This document shows positions 44,848 through 53,493 of a DNA stretch of 64,000 nucleotides, piece after piece (within the stretch, counting starts at the first letter, position 1; each line of letters begins with the position of its first letter). Made by a program: the position numbers and the translations under genes. Source of the stretch: an uncultured Roseibium sp. Its GTDB lineage: Bacteria > Pseudomonadota > Alphaproteobacteria > Rhizobiales > Stappiaceae. The stretch covers positions 580,371 through 644,370 of the forward strand of contig NZ_CANMFD010000004.1 of assembly GCF_947496995.1 (NCBI RefSeq). Direction: 5' to 3'. Under the pieces are notes generated by a model. It was not told where the DNA came from, did no database searches, and was given only the letters and a program-made list of their open reading frames with translations.

Positions 44848-45624
44848 ATGACCATTTCGCGCTCCCGCCTGCCGCGGCGCAGCTTCGGCTTTGCACGCGG
44901 TGTCGCGCTCGCCGCCGGCCTTGCCGCTGCCCTTGCGGTACACGCCCCGGCCTTTGCCCAGGAAACGGCGTCGGCCACAGGCAGCATCACAATGGGCAGC
45001 ATCACCATGGAAGGCCAGGGAACAGTCTCCGTCGCGCCGGACATGGCCGTCATCAGCACCAACGTGATCACCGGCGCAGACACCGCGGCAGAAGCTCTTT
45101 CACAGAACTCGGCGGCCATCGCCAAGGTCATCGCGGCGATCAAGGCCGATGGCATCGAGGCCAGGGACATCCAGACCCGCGGGTTCTCCATCCAGCCTCG
45201 TTATGAACGGTTCGACAATGCATCCGACCGCCAGCCAAATATCGTCGGCTATGAGGTCCGCAACGGGGTCGAGGTCAATGTGCGCGATCTTGACCGCCTC
45301 GGCGACCTTCTGACCCTGGTGGTGGAAAGCGGCGCCAATTCGGTGGACAATATCCGCTTCGAAGTCAGCGACCCGCAGGACAAACTGGATGAGGCCCGCA
45401 AAAAAGCCGTTGAAGCAGCACGCCACAAGGCGGAGATTTTCGCCGCTGCCGCCGGTGTCGAACTCGGACAGATCGCGTCTATCGCCGAAACCGGCATCCA
45501 GATGCCGCAGCCGCTGATGATGCGCGCGGAAGGCATGCTGATGTCGAAGGGTGCGCCAGTGCCGGTCGAGGCCGGTGAAGAAACCATCGCCGCCAACGTC
45601 ACCATTCGCTGGTTGCTGAAATAA
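44848..45624 (+). CDS. SIMPL-domain (DUF541) periplasmic protein
   Basis: A 258-residue exported protein. The signal peptide (about 1-36, FARGVALAAGLAAALAVHAP, cleavage near AFAQ) is followed by one SIMPL domain with ITMEGQGTVSVAPDMAVIST, IQTRGFSIQPRY, and the repeated motif DPQDKLDEARKKAVEAARHK. Homologues (Omp28/YggE) affect oxidative stress and envelope state. It follows the AI-2E gene by 120 bp and ends at a hairpin, so it is probably a single transcript. Confidence 0.87.
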   Translation: MTISRSRLPRRSFGFARGVALAAGLAAALAVHAPAFAQETASATGSITMGSITMEGQGTVSVAPDMAVISTNVITGADTAAEALSQNSAAIAKVIAAIKADGIEARDIQTRGFSIQPRYERFDNASDRQPNIVGYEVRNGVEVNVRDLDRLGDLLTLVVESGANSVDNIRFEVSDPQDKLDEARKKAVEAARHKAEIFAAAAGVELGQIASIAETGIQMPQPLMMRAEGMLMSKGAPVPVEAGEETIAANVTIRWLLK

Positions 45625-45631
45625 ACGCAAA

Positions 45632-45655
45632 CGGATGCGGCACAAGCCGCATCCG
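45632..45655 (+). terminator. Hairpin after the SIMPL gene
   Basis: CGGATGCGGC and GCCGCATCCG form a 10-bp perfect stem with loop ACAA, 7 bases after the stop. No T-run; factor-dependent or processing hairpin possible. Confidence 0.6.
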
Positions 45656-45988
45656 CTCCGCCCGATCAGGCGGAATCCTTGAACCGGATCAATTCGAAAG
45701 CTTGCCTTTTTCCAACCAAAACAACCGGCCATCAACTCTGGCCCATTTAAAGAATAACCAGGAATTTCCAGCCTGGATTGCAAGACCCATCTCTTTCATT
45801 GGTAATTTTTGACAGTACTTGTTGTAACCCTGCTTATCTACAGAGACAAATCTTCAACTTATAGTATGAAATTTGGATATGCACTTTTAATTACGTAACT
45901 GCACTTACCTTCTCATGAGGCTTTTATTTACTTTTTTTGCTTTAATTATCTGCAGTATTTTTTTGCAGGAACCGGCCGGAGAGAACCG
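45656..45988. other. AT-rich leader upstream of the chemoreceptor gene
   Basis: About 330 bases; from 45780 the base composition turns clearly AT-rich compared with the rest of the window, as expected for promoter DNA of the following gene. No ORF or strong inverted repeat seen. Confidence 0.5.
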
Positions 45989-47467
45989 ATGTCCATTTTT
46001 AACACCAATTCCTGGAAAGCGATTGTCGAAGCCTTCAGTCGCTCGCAGGCAATGATCGAGTTCACACCGGACGGGACGATCCTGACCGCGAACGAAAACT
46101 TTCTGAACGCCCTCGGGTATACGCTCGAGGAAATTCAGGGCAAGCATCACCGGATGTTCGTCGATCCCGAGCTCGCCAACAGCCCGGACTACACGAATTT
46201 CTGGAGCTCTCTCGCGCGCGGCGAGTTCAAGTCAGCGGAGTTTCTGCGCTTCTCCAAGGACGGCCGGGAGGTCTGGATCCAGGCGTCATACAATCCTGTC
46301 CTCAACGCCGGCGGCAAGGTCGTCAAGGTCGTCAAGATCGCCTCCGACATCACGGAACAGAAAAAACGCAACGCGGATTTCGAAGGCCAGGTGGACGCCA
46401 TCAACCGCTCGCAGGCTGTCATCCATTTCGATCTCGACGGCACCATTCTCGATGCCAATGAGAATTTCCTTGCCACTGTCGGCTATTCTCTGGACGAAAT
46501 CAGGGGCCAGAAGCACAGCATGTTTGTGGAACCCGAGTATGGGGCCAGCAGCGAGTATAGCCAGTTCTGGGAAAATCTTGCCGCAGGCAGGTTCCAGGCG
46601 GGCGAATACAAGCGCATCGGCAACAACGGCAAGGAAATCTGGATCCAGGCAACCTACAACCCGATCCTTGACGCCTCCGGCCGCCCGTTCAAGGTGGTGA
46701 AATTCGCAAGCGACATCACCGAGCGGGTGCTGGAAGACCACAGACGCAAGGGCATTCGGGAGGGGATCGATCAGGATTTGTCTGAAATCTCCCAGTCGAT
46801 TTCCGCCGCCGCGGAACAGGCAACCAACTCCGCCGCGGCTTCCGAGCAGACCTCATCGAGCGTTCAGACCGTCGCTGCGGCGGCCGAAGAACTGGTCGCC
46901 TCCATTTCGGAAATCAGCCGCCAGGTTGCAACGGCGATGGAAGTCTCCAGCAATGCGATCGGCGAGGCGGAGCGTTCCAGCGAAATCATGTCCGGCCTCT
47001 CGGAAGATGCCAAGACCATCGGTTCCGTGATCGAACTGATCGACGGCATTGCCGACCAGACAAATCTCCTGGCCCTCAATGCGACCATCGAGGCAGCAAG
47101 GGCCGGAGAGGCCGGAAAGGGCTTTGCGGTCGTTGCGTCGGAGGTCAAGAGCCTCGCCTCCCAGACCAGCAAGGCAACGGAAGAGATCTCCGCCCAGGTC
47201 AATTCGGTTCAGGAAACGACCGAAAATGCCGTGGAGGCAATCCAGTCGATCCTGTCGGTCATCACAAATATCGGTGAAATCGCAACCAGCATCTCCACGG
47301 CCGTCGAAGAGCAGTCTTCGGTCACCACCGAAATCTCCTCCAACATGCAGACCGCCGCCCAGGGCGTCGACTTTATCACGACGAACATGCAGACGATCTC
47401 CACGGCAACTGCCCAGATCGATGCTGCGACCCGCAGTGTCAGGGAAGCTTCTCAGTCGCTGCTGTAA
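45989..47467 (+). CDS. Cytosolic double-PAS methyl-accepting chemotaxis protein
   Basis: A 492-residue receptor without membrane spans or signal peptide. Two tandem PAS domains (about 15-130 and 135-255) repeat the same motif: [20 protein letters not shown] and [20 protein letters not shown]. Each ends with [15 protein letters not shown] sequence ([12 protein letters not shown]). A methyl-accepting signalling domain fills residues 260-490, with the conserved hairpin tip [20 protein letters not shown]. It resembles Aer2/soluble McpB-type receptors sensing internal redox or haem-linked cues. No C-terminal CheR-binding pentapeptide is present. GCCGGAGAG lies just upstream of the start. Confidence 0.9.
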   Translation: MSIFNTNSWKAIVEAFSRSQAMIEFTPDGTILTANENFLNALGYTLEEIQGKHHRMFVDPELANSPDYTNFWSSLARGEFKSAEFLRFSKDGREVWIQASYNPVLNAGGKVVKVVKIASDITEQKKRNADFEGQVDAINRSQAVIHFDLDGTILDANENFLATVGYSLDEIRGQKHSMFVEPEYGASSEYSQFWENLAAGRFQAGEYKRIGNNGKEIWIQATYNPILDASGRPFKVVKFASDITERVLEDHRRKGIREGIDQDLSEISQSISAAAEQATNSAAASEQTSSSVQTVAAAAEELVASISEISRQVATAMEVSSNAIGEAERSSEIMSGLSEDAKTIGSVIELIDGIADQTNLLALNATIEAARAGEAGKGFAVVASEVKSLASQTSKATEEISAQVNSVQETTENAVEAIQSILSVITNIGEIATSISTAVEEQSSVTTEISSNMQTAAQGVDFITTNMQTISTATAQIDAATRSVREASQSLL

Positions 47468-47528
47468 GAGGCCTGGCCACGTCGCACATCAATCGCGACG
47501 AGTGTCTGAATTCGGCTTCAAGTACCTT

Positions 47529-47560
47529 TCCGCCCTCATGGTGCCCCCTGTGAGGGCGGA
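47529..47560. terminator. Terminator overlapping the acetyltransferase stop
   Basis: TCCGCCCTCA and TGAGGGCGGA form perfect 10-bp arms with a 12-base loop, followed on the plus strand by TCGTTTTCC. It ends the chemoreceptor transcript and contains the last codons and stop of the convergent GNAT gene. Confidence 0.6.
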
Positions 47561-48153
47561 TCGTTTTCCAGAAACCGGGACCAGACCTGCATCGGCTTTT
47601 CGGTTTCCTGACTGTCGCCGATATCGAGCCAGGGAAACCGGACGATCACACCTTCCAGTTTCTCATAGCCGCGCTTGCCCCAGAATGCATCCAGCGGCCG
47701 GTAGTGTGCGGGCTTCATAGGATGATCGTCCGGGCGGATGACGGCACAGAATACGGCCTGGGTGAAACCGAGGCGTTTGGCGTGCGCCTCGCGCTCGTCA
47801 AAGAACCGGTGACCGATACCCTTGCCGCGATAGGCAGGATCGAGCACGGATTCCGCCATGTAGAAAATAGTCTCAAGCGCATAGCCTCGTGCTTCCAGCG
47901 GTCTCCGGAAGGCCGCCAGTTCGCCGCCAAGCGGTTCGCCCGTCGCGGCCCCGACAAGCTTTCCCCCATTATAAGCGCCGACGACCACGGCACCGTCAGA
48001 GCGTGCATAACGCTCAAGATAGCCGGCCTCGTAGTCGAGCGAACCTTCATATAGATAGGGCCAGTCCCGGAAGACGGATATCCTCAGTTGCGCAAGCTCA
48101 TCCAGGGCATCCTTCAGGTTATCGCCTGTCAGGCTTCTGATCTCGACCGGCAT
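47536..48153 (-). CDS. GNAT-family N-acetyltransferase
   Basis: A 205-residue enzyme. The acetyl-CoA-binding motif is LDPAYRGKGIGHRFFDERE (R/QxxGxG/A), with a preceding beta strand ETIFYMAESVL. The C-terminus contains RPDDHPMKPAHYRPLDAFWG, a segment seen in a subgroup of GNAT proteins of about 200 residues. ATG 48153 is preferred over an in-frame TTG two codons upstream. Its substrate is unknown and its neighbours give no clue. Confidence 0.82.
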   Translation of the reverse strand: MPVEIRSLTGDNLKDALDELAQLRISVFRDWPYLYEGSLDYEAGYLERYARSDGAVVVGAYNGGKLVGAATGEPLGGELAAFRRPLEARGYALETIFYMAESVLDPAYRGKGIGHRFFDEREAHAKRLGFTQAVFCAVIRPDDHPMKPAHYRPLDAFWGKRGYEKLEGVIVRFPWLDIGDSQETEKPMQVWSRFLENDPPSQGAP

Positions 48154-48490
48154 TGCCAACCCTTTTTATTGTCACAAAATATCCGCTTCATCGCATCGTC
48201 TTCCACTGAGGAGGTATGGCGGGAAGATGATCCTGCAGTCAAATTTCCTGCGGAGGACATCACCGGATCACGGCTCGAACGCGGTTGAAGAAGGCCGGAC
48301 AGAAGCTTGAAGCCGTAAAGTCAAATCCTGTTTCCTGAGAAATTGCATGAACCATTGCTGCAACCCGAAAGATCCGCTGCGCATGCAGATACGTGCTGTT
48401 ACAGAGTGACAAAGTTTCGCGTTACCACCTTCGGGAAGAATATGGCAGAACGAACAAGGGGGCTCTCAAACTCAGGAGACCGAGCACGCC
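48154..48490. other. Intergenic stretch between divergent genes
   Basis: About 340 bases between the acetyltransferase and cytochrome genes, which point away from each other. It must hold both promoters. Small ORFs inside have no supporting signals. No clear inverted repeat found. Confidence 0.5.
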
Positions 48491-48991
48491 ATGTCGAAGA
48501 CACAGCCAGCAGCCTACAGTCCTGTTCATATTCTTCTCCACTGGGCAATTGCCGCCCTCATCCTGTTCCAGCTCGTTTTCGGCGAAAGCATAAAGGACTT
48601 CGGGCGCGCCCTGCGTGATGGCGGAACAGCGGACGCCATGACGGCCTTCATGGGGAACGCCCATATATGGGTCGGGATCTCCGTGCTGGTGCTTACCGTT
48701 TTGCGGCTGGTTGTCCGGGCAAGATTTGGTGTTCCTGCGCCCATTCCCGCATCCAGGCTTCAGGAGCTCGCCGCCAGGGCTGTTCACGGCCTCCTCTATC
48801 TCCTGATGATTTTTGTGCCGATAACCGGTCTGCTCGCCTGGTATGGTGGCATCCGCGAGGCTGGTGAACTGCACGAGCTCGCGAAACTGCTCTTCATCAT
48901 CCTGATCGCGCTGCATGTGGCGGGTGCGCTCTATCACCACTTCGCCCTGAAGGACCGGACCATGAAGAGGATGGTCACCAGCCGCACCTGA
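48491..48991 (+). CDS. Cytochrome b561 family protein
   Basis: A 166-residue inner-membrane dihaem electron carrier with four spans. Haem-ligand histidines expected for the family are visible in SPVHILLHW (first span), NAHIWVG (second), RAVHGLLYLLM (third) and IALHVAGALYHHF (fourth). Members pass electrons from quinol or superoxide. It stands alone between two divergent or convergent neighbours. Confidence 0.88.
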   Translation: MSKTQPAAYSPVHILLHWAIAALILFQLVFGESIKDFGRALRDGGTADAMTAFMGNAHIWVGISVLVLTVLRLVVRARFGVPAPIPASRLQELAARAVHGLLYLLMIFVPITGLLAWYGGIREAGELHELAKLLFIILIALHVAGALYHHFALKDRTMKRMVTSRT

Positions 48992-49022
48992 AGCTGCCTG
49001 AAATGACGCAGCTTCCGGCGGA

Positions 49023-50120
49023 TCAGTCCCGCGCCTCCAGCCAGAGGCGCGCACTGTCCATGTCCTGTGTCACAAACCCCTCCGCCAGTTTTTGTCCGAC
49101 AACTGCGCCGAACTTGTAACCGTGACCCGAGCAGGCCGACACGACCGTTGCCCTGTCCATCGTGGTTGCGAAAAAATGTTCATCGGACGTGAAGGTATAG
49201 GCGCAGGTCACCACATCGTCGACGCGGTATTCGGAGATCCGGCAGAACGGCGGTGAGAAATAGTCGCGCAAGGTCTCCCCCTCGCCCGGCTTCGGCACCC
49301 GGTCCTGATCCGGCAAGGCCTTGTATTTGTGAATACCCGCGCCGAATTTGAGGCCTGTCCCGGCAACCGGTGGCAGCACGTAGCCGTCGATCGGGCCGCC
49401 CGGATCCAGGATGCACGGACTGCGCTCCCAGGCTTCGCGCAGATCCTCCGGCGGCGTCAGATAAACGACGGCCGTCCGGTATGTGGTCAGCTGTACCGCA
49501 AGATCGGGAAACAGTCCAAGCGTCCAGGCACCCGCCGTGACGATGACATGGTCCCCGCTCAGAACGGACCCGTCGGCCAGGGTGACACTGCCTGCCGCAG
49601 CATCCACCGCCGTCACCTTGCAGTTTTCCCGCACGAGCGCGCCGTTCGCGATCAGCCAGTTTCTGAGCCCGGAAGCGATCCGCTGGCAAAGAAGGACCCC
49701 GCCTTCCTTGCTGACGGCGCCGTAACGCAGTGTTGCCGGGTCGACAAACGGATAACGCGCGGCGGTCTCAGCGGGCGACAACTCTTCGAACGGATAGCCC
49801 CCTTCGACGAGGCCGTCACGATAGATGTCCGCACCGTCGCCTTCCTGTTGGCACAGCAGCATGAAGCCGGTTTCCACCAGATGTTTTTCGCCAAGGTCGG
49901 ACCACATCTCGTCCCAGGCGTCATAGGCCGCGCCGATACGGCGCTGATACCCACCCTGACCGCCGTAGGCCCGGCGGATGATGCGGTGGTGATCGCCGGA
50001 CGCCGACAGGGGATTGGGGATCGGCCCCTGCTCCAGAAGCGTGACCTGCACGCCCCGTTTCGTAAGGGCCCACGCCGTGGAGAGACCGGCAATTCCCGCG
50101 CCGGCAACAAGTACACTCAT
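49023..50120 (-). CDS. Monomeric sarcosine-oxidase-like FAD oxidoreductase
   Basis: A 365-residue DAO-family flavoenzyme. The ADP-binding fold is at the N-terminus (LVAGAGIAGLSTAWAL, GxGxxG), followed by a glutamate at the strand end (LLEQGP). DHHRIIRRAYG matches the flavin-binding stretch of monomeric sarcosine and N-methyltryptophan oxidases. TCAYTFTSDEHF (C306) corresponds to the cysteine that holds FAD covalently in sarcosine oxidase, and CSGHGYKFG is the conserved C-terminal motif. It should oxidise a secondary N-methyl amino acid. It is divergent from dddL with a 191-bp shared control region. Confidence 0.82.
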   Translation of the reverse strand: MSVLVAGAGIAGLSTAWALTKRGVQVTLLEQGPIPNPLSASGDHHRIIRRAYGGQGGYQRRIGAAYDAWDEMWSDLGEKHLVETGFMLLCQQEGDGADIYRDGLVEGGYPFEELSPAETAARYPFVDPATLRYGAVSKEGGVLLCQRIASGLRNWLIANGALVRENCKVTAVDAAAGSVTLADGSVLSGDHVIVTAGAWTLGLFPDLAVQLTTYRTAVVYLTPPEDLREAWERSPCILDPGGPIDGYVLPPVAGTGLKFGAGIHKYKALPDQDRVPKPGEGETLRDYFSPPFCRISEYRVDDVVTCAYTFTSDEHFFATTMDRATVVSACSGHGYKFGAVVGQKLAEGFVTQDMDSARLWLEARD

Positions 50121-50311
50121 GCGAAAACCATCCTGCGGTATGATCCGGCACATCAGGAACGAGGGCCGAATTTCCAGACTTCACGGAAAAGAAAGAGACC
50201 CTGTAACCTCTATATGCCGGTTATGCATTTGCCTGCGCCGGAATAAAAGGTGCTTCGGCGCTCAGGCTGGATTATTTCAGGGGAAATTGCCAGGGTCCGG
50301 GAGGACGGAAC

Positions 50312-51001
50312 ATGCTTGAACCAGAAACCGAAACGGAAGAAACACTGGCGCAGCGGCGCCTGTCGGATTACCCGGATTGGGGCTATCTCTTGCGGGAATT
50401 CTACGAAGCCTACCGGTTTCTTTCTTCCGGTGGCAGCGAGAAGATCCGCGCGCATCAACGCACCGTCCGCGAGGCCATCAGCAGGGTCAGCAAATCCAAC
50501 TCGGAGATCCGCTTTGACGCCCCGGCGCAAAAGCCGGTGACGGCACATCTGAAGCGCGCCCTCGACGAAGGACGGCAGGAGCGCACAGCGCCTCTCATCC
50601 GCGCGGTGGAAAGCATCCAGGATCATCTGATCTGGCAATACGGATACGAGAAGGTGCCTCGCGGCCTGGACAAGACCTATGCCTACGCCGAGATTTGCGG
50701 CCCCAACGGCCCGGTCCTGACGACGGAAGTCATCCTCGGCCTGGTCCTGTTCGCCCCCGGCTGCACCTATCCGGCCCATTCCCATAGCGAAATTTCGGAA
50801 AGCTACATCTGTCTGTCCGGCGCGGTTTCGGAAAATCATCAGGGGGTTTACGCGCCCGGATCGATGATCTTCAATCCACCCGAACACACCCACCGCATTA
50901 CCGTTTCCAAACTGGAGCCGGCGCTTCTGGCCTATGCCTGGACCGGCCCGAAGGACCGCCTTGCCAACCAGAAAATGGTCTTCAGCCGCAAGCGGGGGTG
51001 A
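50312..51001 (+). CDS. dddL: DMSP lyase DddL
   Basis: A 229-residue cytosolic cupin enzyme that cleaves dimethylsulfoniopropionate to dimethyl sulfide and acrylate. The C-terminal half matches DddL closely: HLIWQYGYEKVPRGL, ILGLVLFAPGCTYPAHSHSE, SESYICLSGAVSEN, VYAPGSMIFNPPEHTHRI and LLAYAWTGPKDRLA. Metal ligands are H156 and H158 (HSH), E163, and H192 or H194; Y165 is a likely general base. The length fits the known enzymes. No dddP, acuI or prpE neighbours are present, so acrylate handling is elsewhere. Its divergent neighbour is a sarcosine-oxidase-like enzyme. Confidence 0.88.
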   Translation: MLEPETETEETLAQRRLSDYPDWGYLLREFYEAYRFLSSGGSEKIRAHQRTVREAISRVSKSNSEIRFDAPAQKPVTAHLKRALDEGRQERTAPLIRAVESIQDHLIWQYGYEKVPRGLDKTYAYAEICGPNGPVLTTEVILGLVLFAPGCTYPAHSHSEISESYICLSGAVSENHQGVYAPGSMIFNPPEHTHRITVSKLEPALLAYAWTGPKDRLANQKMVFSRKRG

Positions 51002-51088
51002 CAAACAGGTCCCGGACCTTGAAGCCCGCGTGAGCACTCCGCATGAGGGGCAACGGTTACACCGACATTGGTGCGCATTGTCCGTTCC

Positions 51089-52201
51089 TCAAACAACGAG
51101 TTGAAAGATCACGCCGGACAGAACGGCACCCGCGAAGCCCAGGCCGAGATAGGTGACAAATACCGATGGCTTCACCAGCGACCACACCGCCGCCATTGCC
51201 GGAATGGAGCTGACGGCCCCCGCGATCATGAACGCCATGGCGGCGCCCGATCCCATGCCCTGATCCACAAGCCCCGCAAGCAACGGCGGTGCGACATAGC
51301 TGTTGAGATAGGCGGGCATGCCGACGAGCGCCGAAATCACGATCGACCCGAAACCGCCGCCACCGACCGCTCTTGCGATCAGATCCGCCGGAACATAGGT
51401 CACCAGCGCGGCCTCAAGAACATAGGCAAGCGCCAGCCACTTCATCAGGAAGCCCGCATTGGCTTTCAGCTCGGCACCGAATTTGGCGGTGCGCACGCTT
51501 TCCCGCCAGAACATCCAGACCGGACGTCCGGTCTGCGGCGACGCCCCGCAGCCGCAGCCGCTGGCAGCCGAGCCGGGTCTGGCAGGATTGGCGAAGACCC
51601 CAACCCTCATGGCCATTGCAACAGCCGCCCCGCCGAACAGGCCCAGGGAGACCGCGAAGACGGCCTTGCCGATGGCAAAGGACCAGCCGAGTGCACCTGC
51701 GGTGATCAGCAGCGTCGGCGGATCGATCAGCGGCGAGGACAGCCAGAAGGCCATGATGGCCGAGAGCGGCGCGCCCACCGCCAGAAGCCCTGCGATAAAG
51801 GGGATGACCTCGCAGGAACAGAACGGCGCCAGGCCGCCGAAAAGTGCCGCAAGGCAGATCGCGACCGTTTCCCGCCCTTCGAACGCCCTGCCCACATAAG
51901 CCTCCGCCCCTGCGGCCTTGAGCCAGGCGATCAGCACTACGGCGAAGGCGATATAGGGCAACGTTCCCAGAAACGCCCTGACTGCGAAACTCACAAAGGA
52001 AACGAATTGCGGCTGATCGAGAACGAGGACCAGCAACGGCACGCCCAGCACGATGGCCCAGGTCGAAAACAGATATTTCTGCCCGGGAATGGCCTTCCAC
52101 GACCATTTCGACTTCGGTGTGCTGCAGCAGGCCGTTTTCGGGGCGCAGCAACTGGCGGAACCGGAGCTTCCGGCTGCGGACGTTTCCAGGGTATCAGTCA
52201 T
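51089..52201 (-). CDS. COG0701/DUF318 permease (ArsP-like)
   Basis: A 370-residue polytopic protein. A Ser/Cys-rich cytosolic N-terminus (SGSASCCAPKTACC) precedes about eight membrane spans. The conserved core is LFGGLAPFCSCEVIPFIAGL, with SSPLIDPPTLLI; the FCSCE motif is diagnostic for this family (ArsP, YraQ). Later spans hold VGMPAYLNSYVAPPL. Members export organoarsenicals or other soft-metal compounds. The ATG at 52201 overlaps the ArsR gene by 8 bases, so the two are co-transcribed and presumably metal(loid)-induced. Confidence 0.85.
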   Translation of the reverse strand: MTDTLETSAAGSSGSASCCAPKTACCSTPKSKWSWKAIPGQKYLFSTWAIVLGVPLLVLVLDQPQFVSFVSFAVRAFLGTLPYIAFAVVLIAWLKAAGAEAYVGRAFEGRETVAICLAALFGGLAPFCSCEVIPFIAGLLAVGAPLSAIMAFWLSSPLIDPPTLLITAGALGWSFAIGKAVFAVSLGLFGGAAVAMAMRVGVFANPARPGSAASGCGCGASPQTGRPVWMFWRESVRTAKFGAELKANAGFLMKWLALAYVLEAALVTYVPADLIARAVGGGGFGSIVISALVGMPAYLNSYVAPPLLAGLVDQGMGSGAAMAFMIAGAVSSIPAMAAVWSLVKPSVFVTYLGLGFAGAVLSGVIFQLVV

Positions 52202-52544
52202 TGAGGATCTCCAGGTCCACGTCGGGCGCAGCGCAGCCGTCGTTGTTGGCACACTCTTTCTCTTCGGCGCAGCATTCCTTGAGAAGGTAACCCGCCAGGC
52301 TGTCCAGATGATCGAAGGCTGCCCTGTTGATCACTGAGCGGCCATCCTTCTCCTGCTGTACGAGCCCGGCCAAGGACAGGAAGCGCAGGTGATGGGCAAG
52401 GGTCGAGGCCGCCATCCCGGTCCGGGACTGGATATCCCCCACCGTCAGACCCTTTCCCCCCGCCTTGACCAACGCGAGCACCACCTGCAACCGGGCTTCC
52501 GAGCCCAGCGCGGCAAACCCTTGAGCGGCTGTTTCCAGTTTCAT
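52194..52544 (-). CDS. ArsR-family metal(loid)-responsive repressor
   Basis: A 116-residue winged-helix repressor. The HTH lies at TVGDIQSRTGMAASTLAHHL, and a wing at VQQEKDGRSV. The C-terminal part is unusually rich in cysteines (ECCAEEKEC, then DGC), which probably bind arsenite or a related soft ion. It is the first gene of a two-gene unit with the COG0701 permease. A perfect inverted repeat starts 12 bases before the start codon, so autoregulation is likely. Confidence 0.87.
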   Translation of the reverse strand: MKLETAAQGFAALGSEARLQVVLALVKAGGKGLTVGDIQSRTGMAASTLAHHLRFLSLAGLVQQEKDGRSVINRAAFDHLDSLAGYLLKECCAEEKECANNDGCAAPDVDLEILND

Positions 52545-52556
52545 GTCTGCTTCACC

Positions 52557-52589
52557 TATATAACTACATTTCTAGTTATATAGTTATAT
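52557..52589. promoter_or_regulatory. ArsR operator
   Basis: TATATAACTA and TAGTTATATA form perfect 10-bp arms around CATTTC (52557-52582), and the right half is repeated (TAGTTATAT, 52581-52589). Position directly before the ArsR start and strong AT bias in GC-rich DNA mark it as the operator-promoter. Confidence 0.75.
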
Positions 52590-52651
52590 TGAAGCTGTCA
52601 ATGGCTTCATCGGTCAGGGCAGTCGGCGGCGGATCAGAGAAACGTCGGGTG

Positions 52652-53317
52652 TCAGGCGGCTACAAACCGTAGCACTGCCTCCGAGACATCCCCTTTAAGG
52701 GCGGCCTGTCCGGCGGCGGAGTGCAGTTCCGGTCCGAACAGCATGGAAAAGGTCGTTGCGTTGGAGACGTTGAAGAAACTCATTGCCGAAATCAGCCAGT
52801 GAATCCGCAATGGCGCCAGACCTTCCCGGAACACGCCGGCGGCGGCTCCCTTGGAATACACCCGCTCGATCTGCGAGATGGCGGCCTCGTTGAGGCTCTT
52901 GATCTCGGCCGACTGCTCCAGATACCGGCCCTGGTGGATGTTCTCGATCATCACCAGGCGAATGAAAGCCGGATTGTTGCGGTGGTGTTCAAAGGTGAAC
53001 TCCACAAGCCTCGTCAGCGCCTCGCGCGGGCCGAGATGCTCGAGATCCAGCTGCTCCTCACCCTGGCGGACCTTCTTGTAGGCTGCCTCGAGCGCTTTCA
53101 GGTACAGCGTCTCCTTGTCCCCGAAATAGTAGTAGATCATGCGCTTGGACGTTCGCGTCTTGGCGGCGATCTCGTCCATGCGGGCACCCGAAAGGCCGTT
53201 GGCGGCGAATTCCTCCAGCGCGACGGCGAGGATATTCGCCCGCACACCCTCAGGGTCCTGCTTCCACCGGGCGCGCGCGGAGTTTTTTTCAGAAGCCACT
53301 GTCTCGTTGATCGACAT
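52652..53317 (-). CDS. TetR-family regulator of the quinate/shikimate locus
   Basis: A 221-residue regulator. The HTH at about residues 35-70 reads GARMDEIAAKTRTSKRMIYY followed by YFGDKETLYLKALE. The C-terminal ligand domain is of TetR_C_33-like helical type (FEHHRNNPAFIRLVMIENIH). ATG 53317 was chosen over a longer in-frame start. It is divergent from a shikimate-dehydrogenase gene, and the 18-base inverted repeat between them is a typical TetR operator. It probably senses quinate, shikimate or a downstream aromatic acid. Confidence 0.85.
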   Translation of the reverse strand: MSINETVASEKNSARARWKQDPEGVRANILAVALEEFAANGLSGARMDEIAAKTRTSKRMIYYYFGDKETLYLKALEAAYKKVRQGEEQLDLEHLGPREALTRLVEFTFEHHRNNPAFIRLVMIENIHQGRYLEQSAEIKSLNEAAISQIERVYSKGAAAGVFREGLAPLRIHWLISAMSFFNVSNATTFSMLFGPELHSAAGQAALKGDVSEAVLRFVAA

Positions 53318-53386
53318 GGCTTTTTCTAGCCCAGCCCGCCACGGCACGCCAGCCCCAATTAACTGCCCGGTACATTCTTCTTGACT

Positions 53387-53404
53387 GAATTAACTGGTTA
53401 GTTC
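53387..53404. promoter_or_regulatory. TetR operator in the divergent region
   Basis: GAATTAAC-TG-GTTAGTTC, one mismatch between 8-bp arms, lies midway between the TetR and dehydrogenase genes. A further half-site AATTAACTG occurs at 53357. TTGACT at 53381 overlaps the site as a possible -35 box for the plus-strand operon. Confidence 0.6.
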
Positions 53405-53493
53405 AATTTGCCGCCAGAACGAAGCCGCCACCGGAGGAACCCCGTTCCAAAAAAGGGGGCCGGCTGAAGGCAGTGTCCGTGGGAGGAAGCTGG

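Noticed and set aside
44848..45624. SIMPL protein as part of an AI-2E export operon
   Set aside because: A 120-bp gap and lack of any functional link make coupling to the AI-2E-family gene unproven.
48088..48490. Short ORFs between acetyltransferase and cytochrome b561
   Set aside because: They overlap promoter space and show no conserved-looking sequence or start signals.
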